This document shows positions 36,235-45,906 of a DNA stretch of 64,000 nucleotides, in pieces; the stretch's first letter is position 1; every line of letters begins with the position of its first letter. The notes beneath the pieces are model-generated. The model did not search any database. It was not told the origin of the DNA and saw only the letters and a program-made list of their open reading frames with translations. The stretch is from positions 372,001 through 436,000 of the forward strand of contig JBJKVO010000015.1 of assembly GCA_045562555.1 (NCBI GenBank), in the 5' to 3' direction. Made by a program: the position numbers and the translations under genes. The stretch is from UBA2588 sp002339805 (GTDB taxonomy: Bacteria; Chloroflexota; Dehalococcoidia; Lucifugimonadales; UBA3495).

Positions 36235-36828
36235 ATGTCATTTAGCCAATCTATAATAGTTTGTCTGTCTAAATATATTGATTTCACTGGAAGAGCATCT
36301 AGAAGTGAATTTTGGTGGTTTCAACTTTTTGTTTTGCTTGTACAAATTCCGTTTGGAATTTTACTTAATGTATTGGAAATATCCTCTTTTACATATGCGA
36401 CTGTTAACATTTTGAGTTATATTCTCGCAGGCCTATTTTTCTTGCCTAATATAACTGTTACCTCAAGGCGTTTGCACGATATCGATAGGAGTGGATGGTG
36501 GCAAGTTGTACCATGGGGGTTTGGAGCGACGTATTATACGGTTGCATTGCTGATAGGAGAGAATCATATTATTGCATTGTTGAGTTTAATGGGCGCTGGA
36601 ATCAGTGCTCTGGTATTGTTGTTTCTACTTACCCGTAAATCTGCTTTGAATCATAACAAATACGATTTGCCTAATATAGAAATAATTGAACAACCTGATG
36701 TAATAGACCAGAATTATTCTAGGAACACAGATTTGTTATTGGATACTTGTCCGCACTGTAACGCGAATATAGGCGAAGATTATGTGTTTTGCATTACATG
36801 TGGCCGTGAGATAAGAAATGATGATTAA
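36235..36828 (+). CDS. DUF805 membrane protein with C-terminal zinc ribbon
   Basis: A 197-aa protein. The N-terminal part has the DUF805 hallmark: KYIDFTGRASRSEFWWFQLF, then four hydrophobic segments and TSRRLHDIDRSGWW. Residues about 168-190 add a zinc ribbon, CPHCNANIG...FCITCGREI. Function unknown for DUF805; the ribbon suggests a binding or regulatory tail. It begins 15 bp after the SDR stop with little ribosome-site support. Its stop interlocks with the CoA-transferase beta gene (TTAA). Confidence 0.85.
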   Translation: MSFSQSIIVCLSKYIDFTGRASRSEFWWFQLFVLLVQIPFGILLNVLEISSFTYATVNILSYILAGLFFLPNITVTSRRLHDIDRSGWWQVVPWGFGATYYTVALLIGENHIIALLSLMGAGISALVLLFLLTRKSALNHNKYDLPNIEIIEQPDVIDQNYSRNTDLLLDTCPHCNANIGEDYVFCITCGREIRNDD

Positions 36829-37541
36829 ACTACGTAATGCCTGCCAGAACCTTGATTTGAAGATTGATTATCTCTGGTTTTAACTTCGCATAAGTTAGGA
36901 TCAGCAGTAATTTTTGCTTCAGTTAGTTCTTGAATTTCCTCTACTGACCATCCTGGAGCATGTTCTTTTAGGATAAATCCATCGGTTCCTATTTCAAATA
37001 ATCCCAAATCAGTAGATACTAACTTCACTACTCCTGGAGCTGTTACTGGTAATGCGCATTGTTTGAGTAATCGTGGTTTTCCATCCCTAGTGGTATGCTC
37101 CATAGCGATATATACTCTTTGTGCACAAGCGGCTAGGTCCATAGCTCCGCCAATTCCTCCACCTTTTCTGGTTGGGATTCTCCAGTTAGCAAAGTCCCCG
37201 TTTTGTGCAACTTCATATGCTCCCATAACTGTGACATCTATCATGCCTCCTCGAATAAGCATGAATGAGTCAGCATGGTGGACAATAGCCATGCCTGGTA
37301 TAGCTATTACATTTTGCCCTCCAGCATTAACCAAATGTTTGTCTTCGTGTCCTTCTTCAGCGATAGGACCGTAGCCTATGACTCCGTTTTCTGAGTGGTA
37401 GATTAATTCTCTTGAATCATCTTTGTAATTTGAACATAAAGTAGGCATTCCAACTCCTAAATTAACTATCCATCCATCTTGGAATTCCATAGCTAATCGG
37501 TCACACATGGTTTGCCTATTTAATTTTACTTTTTCTGCCAT
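36825..37541 (-). CDS. Class I CoA-transferase, subunit B
   Basis: Beta subunit (238 aa) of a 3-oxoacid-type CoA-transferase. It has VNLGVGMPTLCSNY, the catalytic Glu in HSENGVIGYGP, NAGGQNVIAIPGMAIVHHADSFMLIRGG and VMGAYEV. The pair moves CoA from succinyl- or acetyl-CoA to a 3-oxoacid or similar acid. A GAGG site precedes the ATG. It lies 22 bp downstream of the alpha subunit gene in the same operon. Confidence 0.93.
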   Translation of the reverse strand: MAEKVKLNRQTMCDRLAMEFQDGWIVNLGVGMPTLCSNYKDDSRELIYHSENGVIGYGPIAEEGHEDKHLVNAGGQNVIAIPGMAIVHHADSFMLIRGGMIDVTVMGAYEVAQNGDFANWRIPTRKGGGIGGAMDLAACAQRVYIAMEHTTRDGKPRLLKQCALPVTAPGVVKLVSTDLGLFEIGTDGFILKEHAPGWSVEEIQELTEAKITADPNLCEVKTRDNQSSNQGSGRHYVV

Positions 37542-37563
37542 ATCTATCCTCGTATGTTTAATC

Positions 37564-38262
37564 TTAATAAAATATTCCGTCTTCTGGAATTAATACAATC
37601 CTGTTGACATAGACCCCTGATACATGGATTTGATCTGGGTCTAATTGACCTACTTCTACTATTTCTTTTTCTACTTCAACTATGGTGGTTTTAGCTGCCA
37701 TAGCCATGATTGGATTAAAATTCCTACCTGCTAATCTAAATTGCAGATTGCCGAAAGTATCGGCTCGGTATGCTTTAATTAGGGCATAATCAGCATGGAG
37801 AGGGAATTCTAATACATGCATACGTCCATTAATTTCTCTATGTTCTTTGCCTTCAGCTAGTTCAGTACCTACACTGGTGGGAGTGTAAAATCCTCCGATC
37901 CCTGCGGCTGCCGCTCGAATACGTTCTGCCATAGTTCCTTGAGGAACAAGTTCAGCATCGAGTTCGTCATTGTTATACATTTCTACGAATGGAGTTACTT
38001 GTGATGGATGAGTAGGCGCAGTGAATGCACAAATCATTTTTTTAACTTGTTTAGCTTGAATAAGTGTCCCTACGTCTATACTGTCTCCCAAGGCGCCAGC
38101 ATTATTGGATATCCCTGTCAGACCTTTAGCACCTTGCCGGTTCACTGCAGATAAAAGGTTTCTTGGCACTCCTACGTTACCGAATCCAGGCGACATGAAT
38201 ACTGAGTCGTCTTGGAAATCTTTGACTGCTTCGTCAAAAGTTGAGAATACTTTGTTTTTCAT
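37564..38262 (-). CDS. Class I CoA-transferase, subunit A
   Basis: Alpha subunit, 232 aa. MSPGFGNVGVPRNLLSAV is the glycine-rich CoA-binding start. TGISNNAGALGDSIDVG, ELVPQGTMAERIRAAAAGIGGFYTPT and TFGNLQFRLAGRNFNPIMAMAA follow. The ATG at 38262 is chosen because GGAG lies 7 bp before it; a longer frame to 38388 has low-complexity, unconserved residues. Its partner is the next gene. The divergent spacer to 38502 (239 bp) contains no other recognisable gene. Confidence 0.92.
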   Translation of the reverse strand: MKNKVFSTFDEAVKDFQDDSVFMSPGFGNVGVPRNLLSAVNRQGAKGLTGISNNAGALGDSIDVGTLIQAKQVKKMICAFTAPTHPSQVTPFVEMYNNDELDAELVPQGTMAERIRAAAAGIGGFYTPTSVGTELAEGKEHREINGRMHVLEFPLHADYALIKAYRADTFGNLQFRLAGRNFNPIMAMAAKTTIVEVEKEIVEVGQLDPDQIHVSGVYVNRIVLIPEDGIFY

Positions 38263-38501
38263 TTTCTGCTCCGTAGGTATGATTCTATACTGATTTGAGT
38301 TAGCACAATTATAGAATGAATCGTTGTACGGATTATTATACGACAAGTATGTAATGTTGGTATAGGATTTCTGTAAGACAAGACGCATTTAGCCTTGCAG
38401 GGCTGATGTGATATGATCGGTCAAGTTTTATTAGTTATAAGAGTTAACTAGATTAATGGATCATAGGTAAATCTGGATTGAATAATATTAGATTAAATTC
38501 G

Positions 38502-39095
38502 ATGACTTACGACACGGATATTTCCAAATTAGAAAGCATGGTGCTTGATTTGGAAGAGATCTCAATCTATTTGTCAGGATTGAGAGTTGTTAATGAAGGT
38601 ATACTTACTAATCGTCAACTAGCTGAATCTGGTTTTCATGGAGATACCGAATCCTATTTTCTCAATCAAGGTAGGAAAACTGGATTTATGAGAGAGTTTG
38701 GCATCAGAAATCTAGAAAAAATGTCTGATGGTGATGATTTTGTAATCGGTTGTGTGGCTCATTCTTTTGAAAACGACCGAAGTGTTAATGACTGGATGGA
38801 ACAAGTTTTCCTTAAACGTTTTGTGGACAGGATTGGAGAACTCATTGGCGTGAATCAAAAACTTTTGGATGTGAAAGAAATCCTTTCCGAGCATTTTTTT
38901 GATCATTCTTTGGCGGTACATTTGATTGAAGAAGGGCCAGAGGGTGAAGTTTCATTTACAATCATTGATTTTAAAATTGGTACCTTGCTAGGCGTCTGTT
39001 TCGTGGGGACCAAAGGCAGGCACTCTAGAATGGAATTATGCGAGCAAATTGGTCTAGCGCTAGAGCAGAAAATGGTCACTTATTTGCTGGGTTAA
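38502..39095 (+). CDS. Hypothetical protein, about 198 aa
   Basis: A soluble, mildly acidic protein with no membrane segment or signal. I recognise no family. The central VNDWMEQVFLKRFVDRIGELIGVNQK looks amphipathic, and the C-terminal half (FTIIDFKIGTLLGVCFVG) reads like a beta-rich domain. The N-terminal half repeats LESMVLDLEEIS-like helices. The start is uncertain: the ATG at 38502 has no clear ribosome site; an in-frame TTG at 38478 has AGGTAA 7 bp before it. The stop interlocks with that of the dehydrogenase gene (TTAA at 39092-39095). Confidence 0.7.
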   Translation: MTYDTDISKLESMVLDLEEISIYLSGLRVVNEGILTNRQLAESGFHGDTESYFLNQGRKTGFMREFGIRNLEKMSDGDDFVIGCVAHSFENDRSVNDWMEQVFLKRFVDRIGELIGVNQKLLDVKEILSEHFFDHSLAVHLIEEGPEGEVSFTIIDFKIGTLLGVCFVGTKGRHSRMELCEQIGLALEQKMVTYLLG

Positions 39096-40159
39096 TTGAT
39101 AAGGCTCATTATTTCGTCAGTGACCTCAGAAGTACTGGCTGTACCTCCTAAATCAGGAGTCAGCACTTTCCGTGTTGTTAGAGCCTGTATTATTGCATCG
39201 TTAAGTTTTTGAGCTATTTCATTTTCCCCTAGATGATCCAACATCATAGATATTGCAAAAAATGTTGCAATTGGATTTGCTATTCCTTTGCCTGTAATAT
39301 CAAACCCCGCGCCGTGAACAGGTTCAAACATTGATGGATATTGCCTTTCAGGATTTATGTTGGCGCTAGGAGCCAAGCCCATACTCCCAGTTATAACTGC
39401 GGCGATGTCTGACATAATGTCCCCAAAAAGATTTGATGCTACGATGACATCAAAATTTTCAGGCCATCTCACTAAATCCATGCAAGCAGCATCAACTAAA
39501 AGCGACTCAGTTTGTATCATAGGATAGCGAGAGGCTACTTGTTCAAATACTTCGTCCCAAAATACCATGCTGTGTGCCTGAGCGTTCGATTTTGTCACGG
39601 AAGTGACTTTGAGTTTGGTGTTTCGTTGCAGACAATATTCAAATGCCGCTTCTATAATTCTTTCTGTTCCTCTCCTTGTAAATACATTTGTTTGGATTAC
39701 GGTTTCATGTTCGGTACCTGAGTACAAACTGCCACCAACTGGAGCGTACTCACCTTCTGTGTTTTCCCGGAAAATAACCATATCAATCTCTCCAGGACCT
39801 TTATCCTTGATAGGAGAGTTTACTCCCGGGTATAAATAGGCAGGCCTTATTGAGATACCTTGGTCATATTGTCTTCTCATGGGTAGTAGTAGGCCCTGGA
39901 GAGTTATGTGATCAGGGATGTTAGGATCTCCAACAGCTCCAAACAAAATAGCATCAGAATCCTTGATTTGATCAAGTCCATCCTCAGGCATCATGAGGCC
40001 AGTTTGCCTGTAATATTCTGATCCCCAAGGTAGATCCACGTAATTGAATTTGATGCCTGCGTTAGTTTCCTCTATATGTGTCATAATACGTTTTGCTTCT
40101 GTGATTACTTCGATGCCTATACCATCACCTGGAATAACTGATATTTTGTGTTCTGACAT
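39092..40159 (-). CDS. Isocitrate/isopropylmalate-type dehydrogenase (tartrate/D-malate dehydrogenase-like)
   Basis: A 355-aa NAD-dependent beta-decarboxylating dehydrogenase. It has VIPGDGIGIEV, GAVGDPNIPDHITLQGLLLPMRR, RENTEGEYAPVGG, VTKSNAQAHSMVFWDEVF and NLFGDIMSDIAA. The D-H-I/V insert and MRRQYDQGISIRP pattern match tartrate/D-malate dehydrogenase rather than LeuB. The ATG at 40159 follows AAGGTG. It begins 10 bp after pduX and may be the last gene of the cobalamin transcript, though a link to B12 is not known. Confidence 0.87.
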   Translation of the reverse strand: MSEHKISVIPGDGIGIEVITEAKRIMTHIEETNAGIKFNYVDLPWGSEYYRQTGLMMPEDGLDQIKDSDAILFGAVGDPNIPDHITLQGLLLPMRRQYDQGISIRPAYLYPGVNSPIKDKGPGEIDMVIFRENTEGEYAPVGGSLYSGTEHETVIQTNVFTRRGTERIIEAAFEYCLQRNTKLKVTSVTKSNAQAHSMVFWDEVFEQVASRYPMIQTESLLVDAACMDLVRWPENFDVIVASNLFGDIMSDIAAVITGSMGLAPSANINPERQYPSMFEPVHGAGFDITGKGIANPIATFFAISMMLDHLGENEIAQKLNDAIIQALTTRKVLTPDLGGTASTSEVTDEIMSLIN

Positions 40160-40169
40160 TTTCTTCACC

Positions 40170-41048
40170 TTATGTTATTTGGATTGGGCCCGGACGCGTG
40201 GTTTTAAAATGGGTAATATTTTCTGAACTTTTCAGTTTGGATTTGGCTTGTTTAAGTGTATATGTCATTTGTTTTTGTTTAGGATCTAATATTATCGAGA
40301 TGATAGTCCCGCTGTGTGCTAAAGAAATTCCTGCTGCGTTAATAGATTGTGCTAGTTCTATCACTTGGTCTAAATTAGGATTCGGTTTTATTTTCTGAGC
40401 TGTGTAAGTGTTGGCAGTTGCGCCTTTTCCTATTAATGCAACATCATTAGTTTTGATTCCTTCAGTTATATCACGAAGTGCATTTTGAGTTTCTTGTTCA
40501 TGCTTTTTCCACATGGAGAATCGGTCTACCATGTTGTATTCTACTGTATCTATAGTCCCGCCAAAATCGATTGCTAGAATATCAAGTAAGGGCAAATCGC
40601 CTAATCTATTAATCAGTAATCCTGTTCTATGAGCAAATAATACCATTTCTTCAAACATCGTTGCATCACTAGGTTCTATGCTGGTCGCAATTGATGCGAT
40701 TTGTTTTGCATTAATTGATTCTCCGATTGCGTTAGCGGTTGCTGCGATACAAGAGGTTACGTCTGAAGTACTGCTGCCTAATCCTTTTGATTTGGGGATA
40801 GGATTACTGACCTTGACGGTTGCTCCTAAATGAGACTTCTCAAAGAATATTAAAGTGCTTTCAATCGCTTTGATAGATTTCTGAAGCTTAGAGTCACCTT
40901 TGATTATTCCACTTGTATCGATTTGCACAGTAACATTGTTATATAAATTCACAGGGCAGGAGATTAGCGCAAAAGAATCTTCTATGACACCTTGTAATAA
41001 TTCTCCGCAAGATGCAGGTGTTTTGTATGTGGATTGGCCATTGAACAT
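40170..41048 (-). CDS. pduX: L-threonine kinase of the PduX family (GHMP kinase)
   Basis: A 292-aa GHMP kinase that makes L-threonine phosphate, the precursor of the aminopropanol arm of cobalamin. The N-terminus TPASCGELLQGVIEDSFALISCPVNLYN is characteristic of PduX. The GHMP ATP-binding loop is PIPKSKGLGSSTSD. It lies in the cobalamin cluster with cobD, which uses its product. The start lacks a clear ribosome site and lies 24 bp after cobU. Confidence 0.9.
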   Translation of the reverse strand: MFNGQSTYKTPASCGELLQGVIEDSFALISCPVNLYNNVTVQIDTSGIIKGDSKLQKSIKAIESTLIFFEKSHLGATVKVSNPIPKSKGLGSSTSDVTSCIAATANAIGESINAKQIASIATSIEPSDATMFEEMVLFAHRTGLLINRLGDLPLLDILAIDFGGTIDTVEYNMVDRFSMWKKHEQETQNALRDITEGIKTNDVALIGKGATANTYTAQKIKPNPNLDQVIELAQSINAAGISLAHSGTIISIILDPKQKQMTYTLKQAKSKLKSSENITHFKTTRPGPIQIT

Positions 41049-41072
41049 TTTTAAGTCAGAGCTATTCCAGTA

Positions 41073-41624
41073 TTAAGATTTTAAATTCAGAACATTTCCG
41101 GCGACAATATAGTCAACAGTATCAGAGGAAGCACTTATTATTTGATTGATTGTTCCTATGAGATCTTGAAACCATCGTCCTAATTGATGTTCTGATACCA
41201 ATGATTTTCCGACTTCGCTGGTAACAATTATGGTTTCTGCAACTTGCTGATTACAGGTTATAATCAATTGTGTTATGTGATCAGTCAGCCATGTTTCATG
41301 TTCTTCGTAAGTTGCGTTTGGATGGTCTAATAGACGATTTGTGATCCAAAAATCCAGACTGTCAATTAATATAGTTAAAGGGTTATTTGAGTTCATTGTA
41401 AATTCAGAAATTGCGTCCCCTATGGTTAACGCTTCTTCCAGAGTAATCCAATTGGAAGGCCTTCTTTGTTTGTGGAGGATTATCCGGTTCCGCATGGCTT
41501 CATCGGTGTCCTTGCCTGTAGCTAAGTATATTACTTGATTGCCCGAGTTTGCAGCTAATAATTCAGCATGGTTACTTTTACCTGACCTGATACCTCCAAT
41601 CACAAGACGAATTTTGCCAACCAT
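41073..41624 (-). CDS. cobU: Bifunctional adenosylcobinamide kinase / adenosylcobinamide-phosphate guanylyltransferase
   Basis: Activates adenosylcobinamide to its GDP form for nucleotide-loop assembly. The P-loop is GGIRSGKSNHAE; AAN and IYLATGKDTDEAMRNRIILHKQRRPSNW follow, including the His that carries the GMP. IVTSEVGKSLVSEHQLGRWFQDLIGTINQ is the C-terminal hallmark. Length 183 aa is normal. AGGG precedes the ATG, which lies 2 bp after the cobyric acid synthase stop codon. Confidence 0.96.
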   Translation of the reverse strand: MVGKIRLVIGGIRSGKSNHAELLAANSGNQVIYLATGKDTDEAMRNRIILHKQRRPSNWITLEEALTIGDAISEFTMNSNNPLTILIDSLDFWITNRLLDHPNATYEEHETWLTDHITQLIITCNQQVAETIIVTSEVGKSLVSEHQLGRWFQDLIGTINQIISASSDTVDYIVAGNVLNLKS

Positions 41625-41626
41625 AT

Positions 41627-43168
41627 TTAATCCCTAAAATTTATTTGGGTTTCTAATCCAGTTATTCTGTAAAGGAAATTCATATCTAGGCTGTTTCTAA
41701 CCCAATCTGCTAATTTATTGTATTCGTTGTCCATAGAGTACTCATAATCATCATTTGTAACTATTATTCCTTTGGATTCAGATATGAACTTTACTATGGA
41801 CTGTCTTATAGCTGTATTATGGAAGAGTCCGTGTATATATGTCCCAAAAACAATACCATCATTTGATTCTACCCCGTCAGGGCAAGGAGTAAAATCAGGG
41901 ACGTCTTTTCGTGTTTCTAATATGAATGGCGAAGAAGATTCATGTATAGAAGCTCCCATATGTATTTCGTATCCAGAAATTTGGGAGTTTGTAGCATGCT
42001 TTAATAAACCGTGATTGCTTGCTACTTTCCCGGTGATTCTGTGGGTAGACTTAGTTGATGCGAAAGTGGTGGTGTGATTAAGCAAGCCTAAACCTGAGTA
42101 CTCGGGTAATTGGGATTCGACTAAATTAGGGTCCAATAATTGTTTTCCTAGCATTTGATATCCGCCACAAATTCCAATTATCGGTATGTTGTTGGCTTGG
42201 TGTAGCTGTGTGATTTTATCTGATATTCCGGTTTTTTCTAGCCATTGCAGATCGGATATAGTGGATTTACTTCCTGGAATTATTATTAGATCAGTAGCAC
42301 TTAAAGAATCGGCAGTGGTGCTGAACTGGAGATTTACTAATGGGTCTCTCAGTAGAGGATCGAAGTCATCGAAATTGGAAATATGGGGAAGCTGTATAAC
42401 GTTAACTGTAATGTGTTCCTCTTGGGTTTTGTGGCTAGGGAGGTCTAAAGCTACAGAATCTTCTTCGGGAATGTGTATGTCCCTGTAGTGATGAACTACA
42501 CCAACAACTTTTTTTTGGGTTTTATTTTCTAACCAGTCAAGTCCGTCTGTAAGCAAGCTAATATCCCCGCGGAATTTATTAATAATGAAGCCTTTAATAA
42601 GATCTCTTTCTTCTGGTTCTAATATTTCTAAAGTACCGACTAGAGACGCAAACACTCCTCCTCTGTCAATATCTCCGCACAATAATACTGGAGCTTGGCA
42701 GTATTTTGCTACACTCATATTCACGATTTCATTTTTTTTCAAATTGATTTCTGCTGGACTACCTGCTCCTTCGATTACGACTATATCAAAAAGCCTTCGT
42801 AATTCATCTATGGATTGTGTAATGGATTCCCATAAAGTCGGTTTAAGATCGTAGTAGTCTCTGGCTTCAGCAGTTAAAAGAGGTTTGCCTAAAACAACAA
42901 CTTGGGAACGATGATCTGCTTCTGGCTTTAGTAACACGGGGTTCATTTGAACTGTAGCATCAATTCCACAAGCTTCGGCTTGAACGGCCTGTGCTCTCCC
43001 GATCTCTCCTCCATCTAAAGTTACAAAAGAATTATTAGACATATTTTGGGCTTTGAATGGAGCTACTTTAAAACCTTCTTGCCGGAACATTCGGCAAAGA
43101 GCTGATACTAACACACTTTTCCCGACGTGCGATGCGGTTCCTTGAACCATAATTACTTTGCCAAGCAC
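41627..43168 (-). CDS. cbiP: Cobyric acid synthase
   Basis: Amidates four side chains of adenosylcobyrinate a,c-diamide with glutamine. At 513 aa it has the N-terminal MVQGTASHVGKSVLVSALCR P-loop, FKAQNMSNNSFV and IGRAQAVQAEACG. The C-terminal glutaminase-like domain has GICGGYQMLGKQL and ends with TYIHGLFHN. The start is GTG at 43168 after GGAAGGA, overlapping the cobC stop as TAGTG, so translation is coupled. Confidence 0.96.
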   Translation of the reverse strand: MLGKVIMVQGTASHVGKSVLVSALCRMFRQEGFKVAPFKAQNMSNNSFVTLDGGEIGRAQAVQAEACGIDATVQMNPVLLKPEADHRSQVVVLGKPLLTAEARDYYDLKPTLWESITQSIDELRRLFDIVVIEGAGSPAEINLKKNEIVNMSVAKYCQAPVLLCGDIDRGGVFASLVGTLEILEPEERDLIKGFIINKFRGDISLLTDGLDWLENKTQKKVVGVVHHYRDIHIPEEDSVALDLPSHKTQEEHITVNVIQLPHISNFDDFDPLLRDPLVNLQFSTTADSLSATDLIIIPGSKSTISDLQWLEKTGISDKITQLHQANNIPIIGICGGYQMLGKQLLDPNLVESQLPEYSGLGLLNHTTTFASTKSTHRITGKVASNHGLLKHATNSQISGYEIHMGASIHESSSPFILETRKDVPDFTPCPDGVESNDGIVFGTYIHGLFHNTAIRQSIVKFISESKGIIVTNDDYEYSMDNEYNKLADWVRNSLDMNFLYRITGLETQINFRD

Positions 43169-43797
43169 TAGTATCCTTCCTTCTTTTCTATGCCATGTAT
43201 ATGATGAGTGTCGTTGTAAGAAAGCAGAACAGTGTTATTTTCATATGTTTCAAAAATAGTTATTCCACAATTGGACAGGACGAATTTAAATGAGGACTCT
43301 AAAGGCAAGTCAAGCAGGGAACTGATTGCACATCTTAAAGAACCTCCATGCCCGACAATTAATATAGTATCGTTCATATGCTTGTCTTTATATGTCTGCA
43401 CTGGAGTTGATATTCTAGTATAAGTGTCTTTTATACTTTCTCCTTCAGGAGGGGTAAAATTCACATCATTCTTTGTGGATTGTGCGAACAATTCAGGGTA
43501 GGTATCTTCCCTTTCTTGTATTGTTAATCCTTCAAAGATACCAAAAAATCTTTCACGAAGGTTAGGATTTGTTACAATTTTCAGGTTAGATGATGCAACT
43601 ATAATCTTAGCGGTTTCTAATGTTCGATCTAGATCGCTTGAGTAAACTGCATCAAATTTGACCGTAGATAGCTGGTCAGCAGCTAAGCTAGCCTGATGTT
43701 TCCCAACTTCAGATAACGGAATATTGGTTTGGCCTTGAATTCTTCCTTCGGTATTCCATTGTGTTTCCCCATGGCGAACCATGTAAATCTTTCCCAT
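43168..43797 (-). CDS. cobC: Histidine phosphatase, alpha-ribazole phosphatase-like
   Basis: A 209-aa phosphoglycerate-mutase-fold phosphatase: MVRHGETQWNTEGRIQGQTNIPLSEVG holds the catalytic RHGE, and VGHGGSLR the second His. Removal of phosphate from alpha-ribazole phosphate or cobalamin phosphate is inferred from its place between cobD and cbiP; the fold alone does not fix the substrate. AAAGGA precedes the ATG. Confidence 0.87.
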   Translation of the reverse strand: MGKIYMVRHGETQWNTEGRIQGQTNIPLSEVGKHQASLAADQLSTVKFDAVYSSDLDRTLETAKIIVASSNLKIVTNPNLRERFFGIFEGLTIQEREDTYPELFAQSTKNDVNFTPPEGESIKDTYTRISTPVQTYKDKHMNDTILIVGHGGSLRCAISSLLDLPLESSFKFVLSNCGITIFETYENNTVLLSYNDTHHIHGIEKKEGY

Positions 43798-43827
43798 GTC
43801 AGTCCTTTTTTATTTAGTATAGCAATT

Positions 43828-44949
43828 TTATGTTACTTGATGGATGGCTTCGATTAGTATTTTGCAATCTGGTATTGATCTGATGCCTATGCGAACGTGT
43901 TCAGGGAGTCCAAAGCTAGTGCAATCTCTTACTATGATGTTTCTAAGTATTAGAGAGTCTCGCATTTTTTTGGCACTGGACACTTTGACTAGAATGAAAT
44001 TAGCATTTGAAGGTTCAACAGTGTAGCCCAAATCAGTTAGTGCATTGATCAGGTAGTTTTTGGATTTATCGATTATCTCTTTGCCTGTTTGTATATGGTC
44101 ATTCCCAGAGAAAAGATGAATGCCAGCATTTTGAGCCAAAGTATTTACGGACCATGGAGGAATATATTGATTAATTTGTGACGTGATTTCTGCATTAGCA
44201 AGGCTGTATCCTAGTCTTAATCCGGTTATCCCATAAGATTTTGTAAGGGACCTTAAAAGAATCACTTTGTATTTCTGAACTAAATCGTATAGGTCTTGAT
44301 GATCGGTCACGAAATCAATATACGCTTCGTCTAGGACTAATATTGATGATGCAGATTTTATTTTTTCTAGTAATGTGACTATTTGGGATTTACTGAAATA
44401 GTTTCCAGTAGGATTATTGGGATTGCATAAGAATATTAGGTTAGGGTTGTGGTTTTGTATAAAGTTATAGGCTAATTCCCAGTCCCATTCCCATCCAGGG
44501 TTAGTATAATGAGGTGTGATGAGTGAAATTTCTGCTTTTTGCAGGGTACTGGCAGTAAAATATTCTCCATAAGTAGGATGAAAGATTAAAGATTTACTAG
44601 TGAGAGTATCAGTTATGGTTAGAAAAGCAGACGCTATAGCATAAATTAGTTCGGTTGAGCCATTCCCAATAGATATGTTATCCGGTGATAGGGAATATTG
44701 CTTGAGACTTTCTGTTATTTTCTCCTTTAGAAGTACACAATCTGGATCTGGATATTGCGACAGGTCTAAATTTTGACTTAATTCCAATATTTGAGAGGAG
44801 ATGTTAATGGGGGATATGCTGGCGCTGAAATCTAGAACTTCTCTATATTTGAATTCACGAGATTCCAAGACATTGGTGCCCCCATGGATTGCTTTAGAAT
44901 ACTGAGATTCTTCTTTTGATAAAGTAATGATTTGTGAAATTAATCCCAT
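43828..44949 (-). CDS. cobD: Threonine-phosphate decarboxylase-like PLP enzyme
   Basis: Fold-type I PLP enzyme of 373 aa, related to histidinol-phosphate aminotransferase. It shows HGGTN-like AIHGGTNVLES, NGSTELIYAIA, FLCNPNNPTGNYFS, LVLDEAYIDF and the PLP-Lys in LRSLTKSYGITGLRLGY. CobD makes aminopropanol phosphate from threonine phosphate, which fits pduX and cbiB in the same cluster. HisC activity is the alternative. The ATG at 44949 follows the cbiB stop as TGA-A-ATG; an upstream TTG is less likely. Confidence 0.9.
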   Translation of the reverse strand: MGLISQIITLSKEESQYSKAIHGGTNVLESREFKYREVLDFSASISPINISSQILELSQNLDLSQYPDPDCVLLKEKITESLKQYSLSPDNISIGNGSTELIYAIASAFLTITDTLTSKSLIFHPTYGEYFTASTLQKAEISLITPHYTNPGWEWDWELAYNFIQNHNPNLIFLCNPNNPTGNYFSKSQIVTLLEKIKSASSILVLDEAYIDFVTDHQDLYDLVQKYKVILLRSLTKSYGITGLRLGYSLANAEITSQINQYIPPWSVNTLAQNAGIHLFSGNDHIQTGKEIIDKSKNYLINALTDLGYTVEPSNANFILVKVSSAKKMRDSLILRNIIVRDCTSFGLPEHVRIGIRSIPDCKILIEAIHQVT

Positions 44950-44950
44950 T

Positions 44951-45898
44951 TCAGTAAATCCTGCTGACAATAATAGCTACGATAATCAAAGTGAATATTA
45001 ATGATGAGGAGTATAACGATCTTACTGAATTCTGGATATCGTTATGTGATATTGGATGCTTTGATTGACCAAGATTGTAATGTCCTTGTTTTGACAATTC
45101 AATTTCTAAGGCTCCTGCCATAGCTGCCATAGGCCATCCTGCATTCGGGCTTTCTGTGTTTCTGTGATGTTTTAACATAATGCTAAGACTCGATGAAAAC
45201 TTCTGTGAAGGCAAGAAAATAGAAGACAATACGATTAATGCTCCAGATAATCTGGAGGGTATCCAATTAACTATGTCGTCTAATTTTGCTGATGCTTTGC
45301 CTAGAAGTTCGAATTCACCCCTATAACCTATCATGCTATCGAGTGTATTTATACTTCTATAAGCTAATGCGCCTGGGATCCCAAATATTGCAAACATAAG
45401 TAATGGTGCTATGACGCTATCAGAAGTGTTCTCTGATACAGATTCAATAGTCGCAGCGAGGACTTGTTGCTCATTTAATTGACTAGGATCTCTGCTAACT
45501 AATGCTTTTAAATCTGTACGAGACTTGTCTAATCCAGATGATTTAATCGTCTTGGATATTTTGAGACTAGTTGATCCCAAGAGCCTCAAAGAGAAAGAGC
45601 TTTTCAGGAAGTATATTGATACTAATATATATATCCATTGGTTAACATTTTTTAAATATGCTAACAGTAGCCAAGTTGAAATTAGTATGGTCATAGGTAG
45701 ACATATGGCTAGTATAAGTCCATATATAAAAGATTTGCTCCCTGTGCGGGGCAATGGCTTAGATATCGTACTAATTATATTCCCTATCCATACTGTAGGA
45801 TGAATTTTGGCAGGCCATTCACCTATAATTAAGTCGATCGCCAATGATGCGACCAATATCACCAAAACAGAGGAATCGATATCTAGTAAAACAGACAT
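44951..45898 (-). CDS. cbiB: Adenosylcobinamide-phosphate synthase CbiB
   Basis: Membrane enzyme of 315 aa that joins aminopropanol phosphate to adenosylcobyric acid. The family blocks are LIGEWPAKIHPTVWIGNII, DLKALVSRDPSQLNEQQVLAATIESVSENTSD, IAPLLMFAIFGIPGALAYRSINTLDSMIGYR and SPNAGWPMAAMAGALEIEL. Several hydrophobic segments are present, including a C-terminal one. It lies in the run of cobalamin genes with short gaps. Confidence 0.96.
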   Translation of the reverse strand: MSVLLDIDSSVLVILVASLAIDLIIGEWPAKIHPTVWIGNIISTISKPLPRTGSKSFIYGLILAICLPMTILISTWLLLAYLKNVNQWIYILVSIYFLKSSFSLRLLGSTSLKISKTIKSSGLDKSRTDLKALVSRDPSQLNEQQVLAATIESVSENTSDSVIAPLLMFAIFGIPGALAYRSINTLDSMIGYRGEFELLGKASAKLDDIVNWIPSRLSGALIVLSSIFLPSQKFSSSLSIMLKHHRNTESPNAGWPMAAMAGALEIELSKQGHYNLGQSKHPISHNDIQNSVRSLYSSSLIFTLIIVAIIVSRIY

Positions 45899-45906
45899 TC
45901 AGATAA

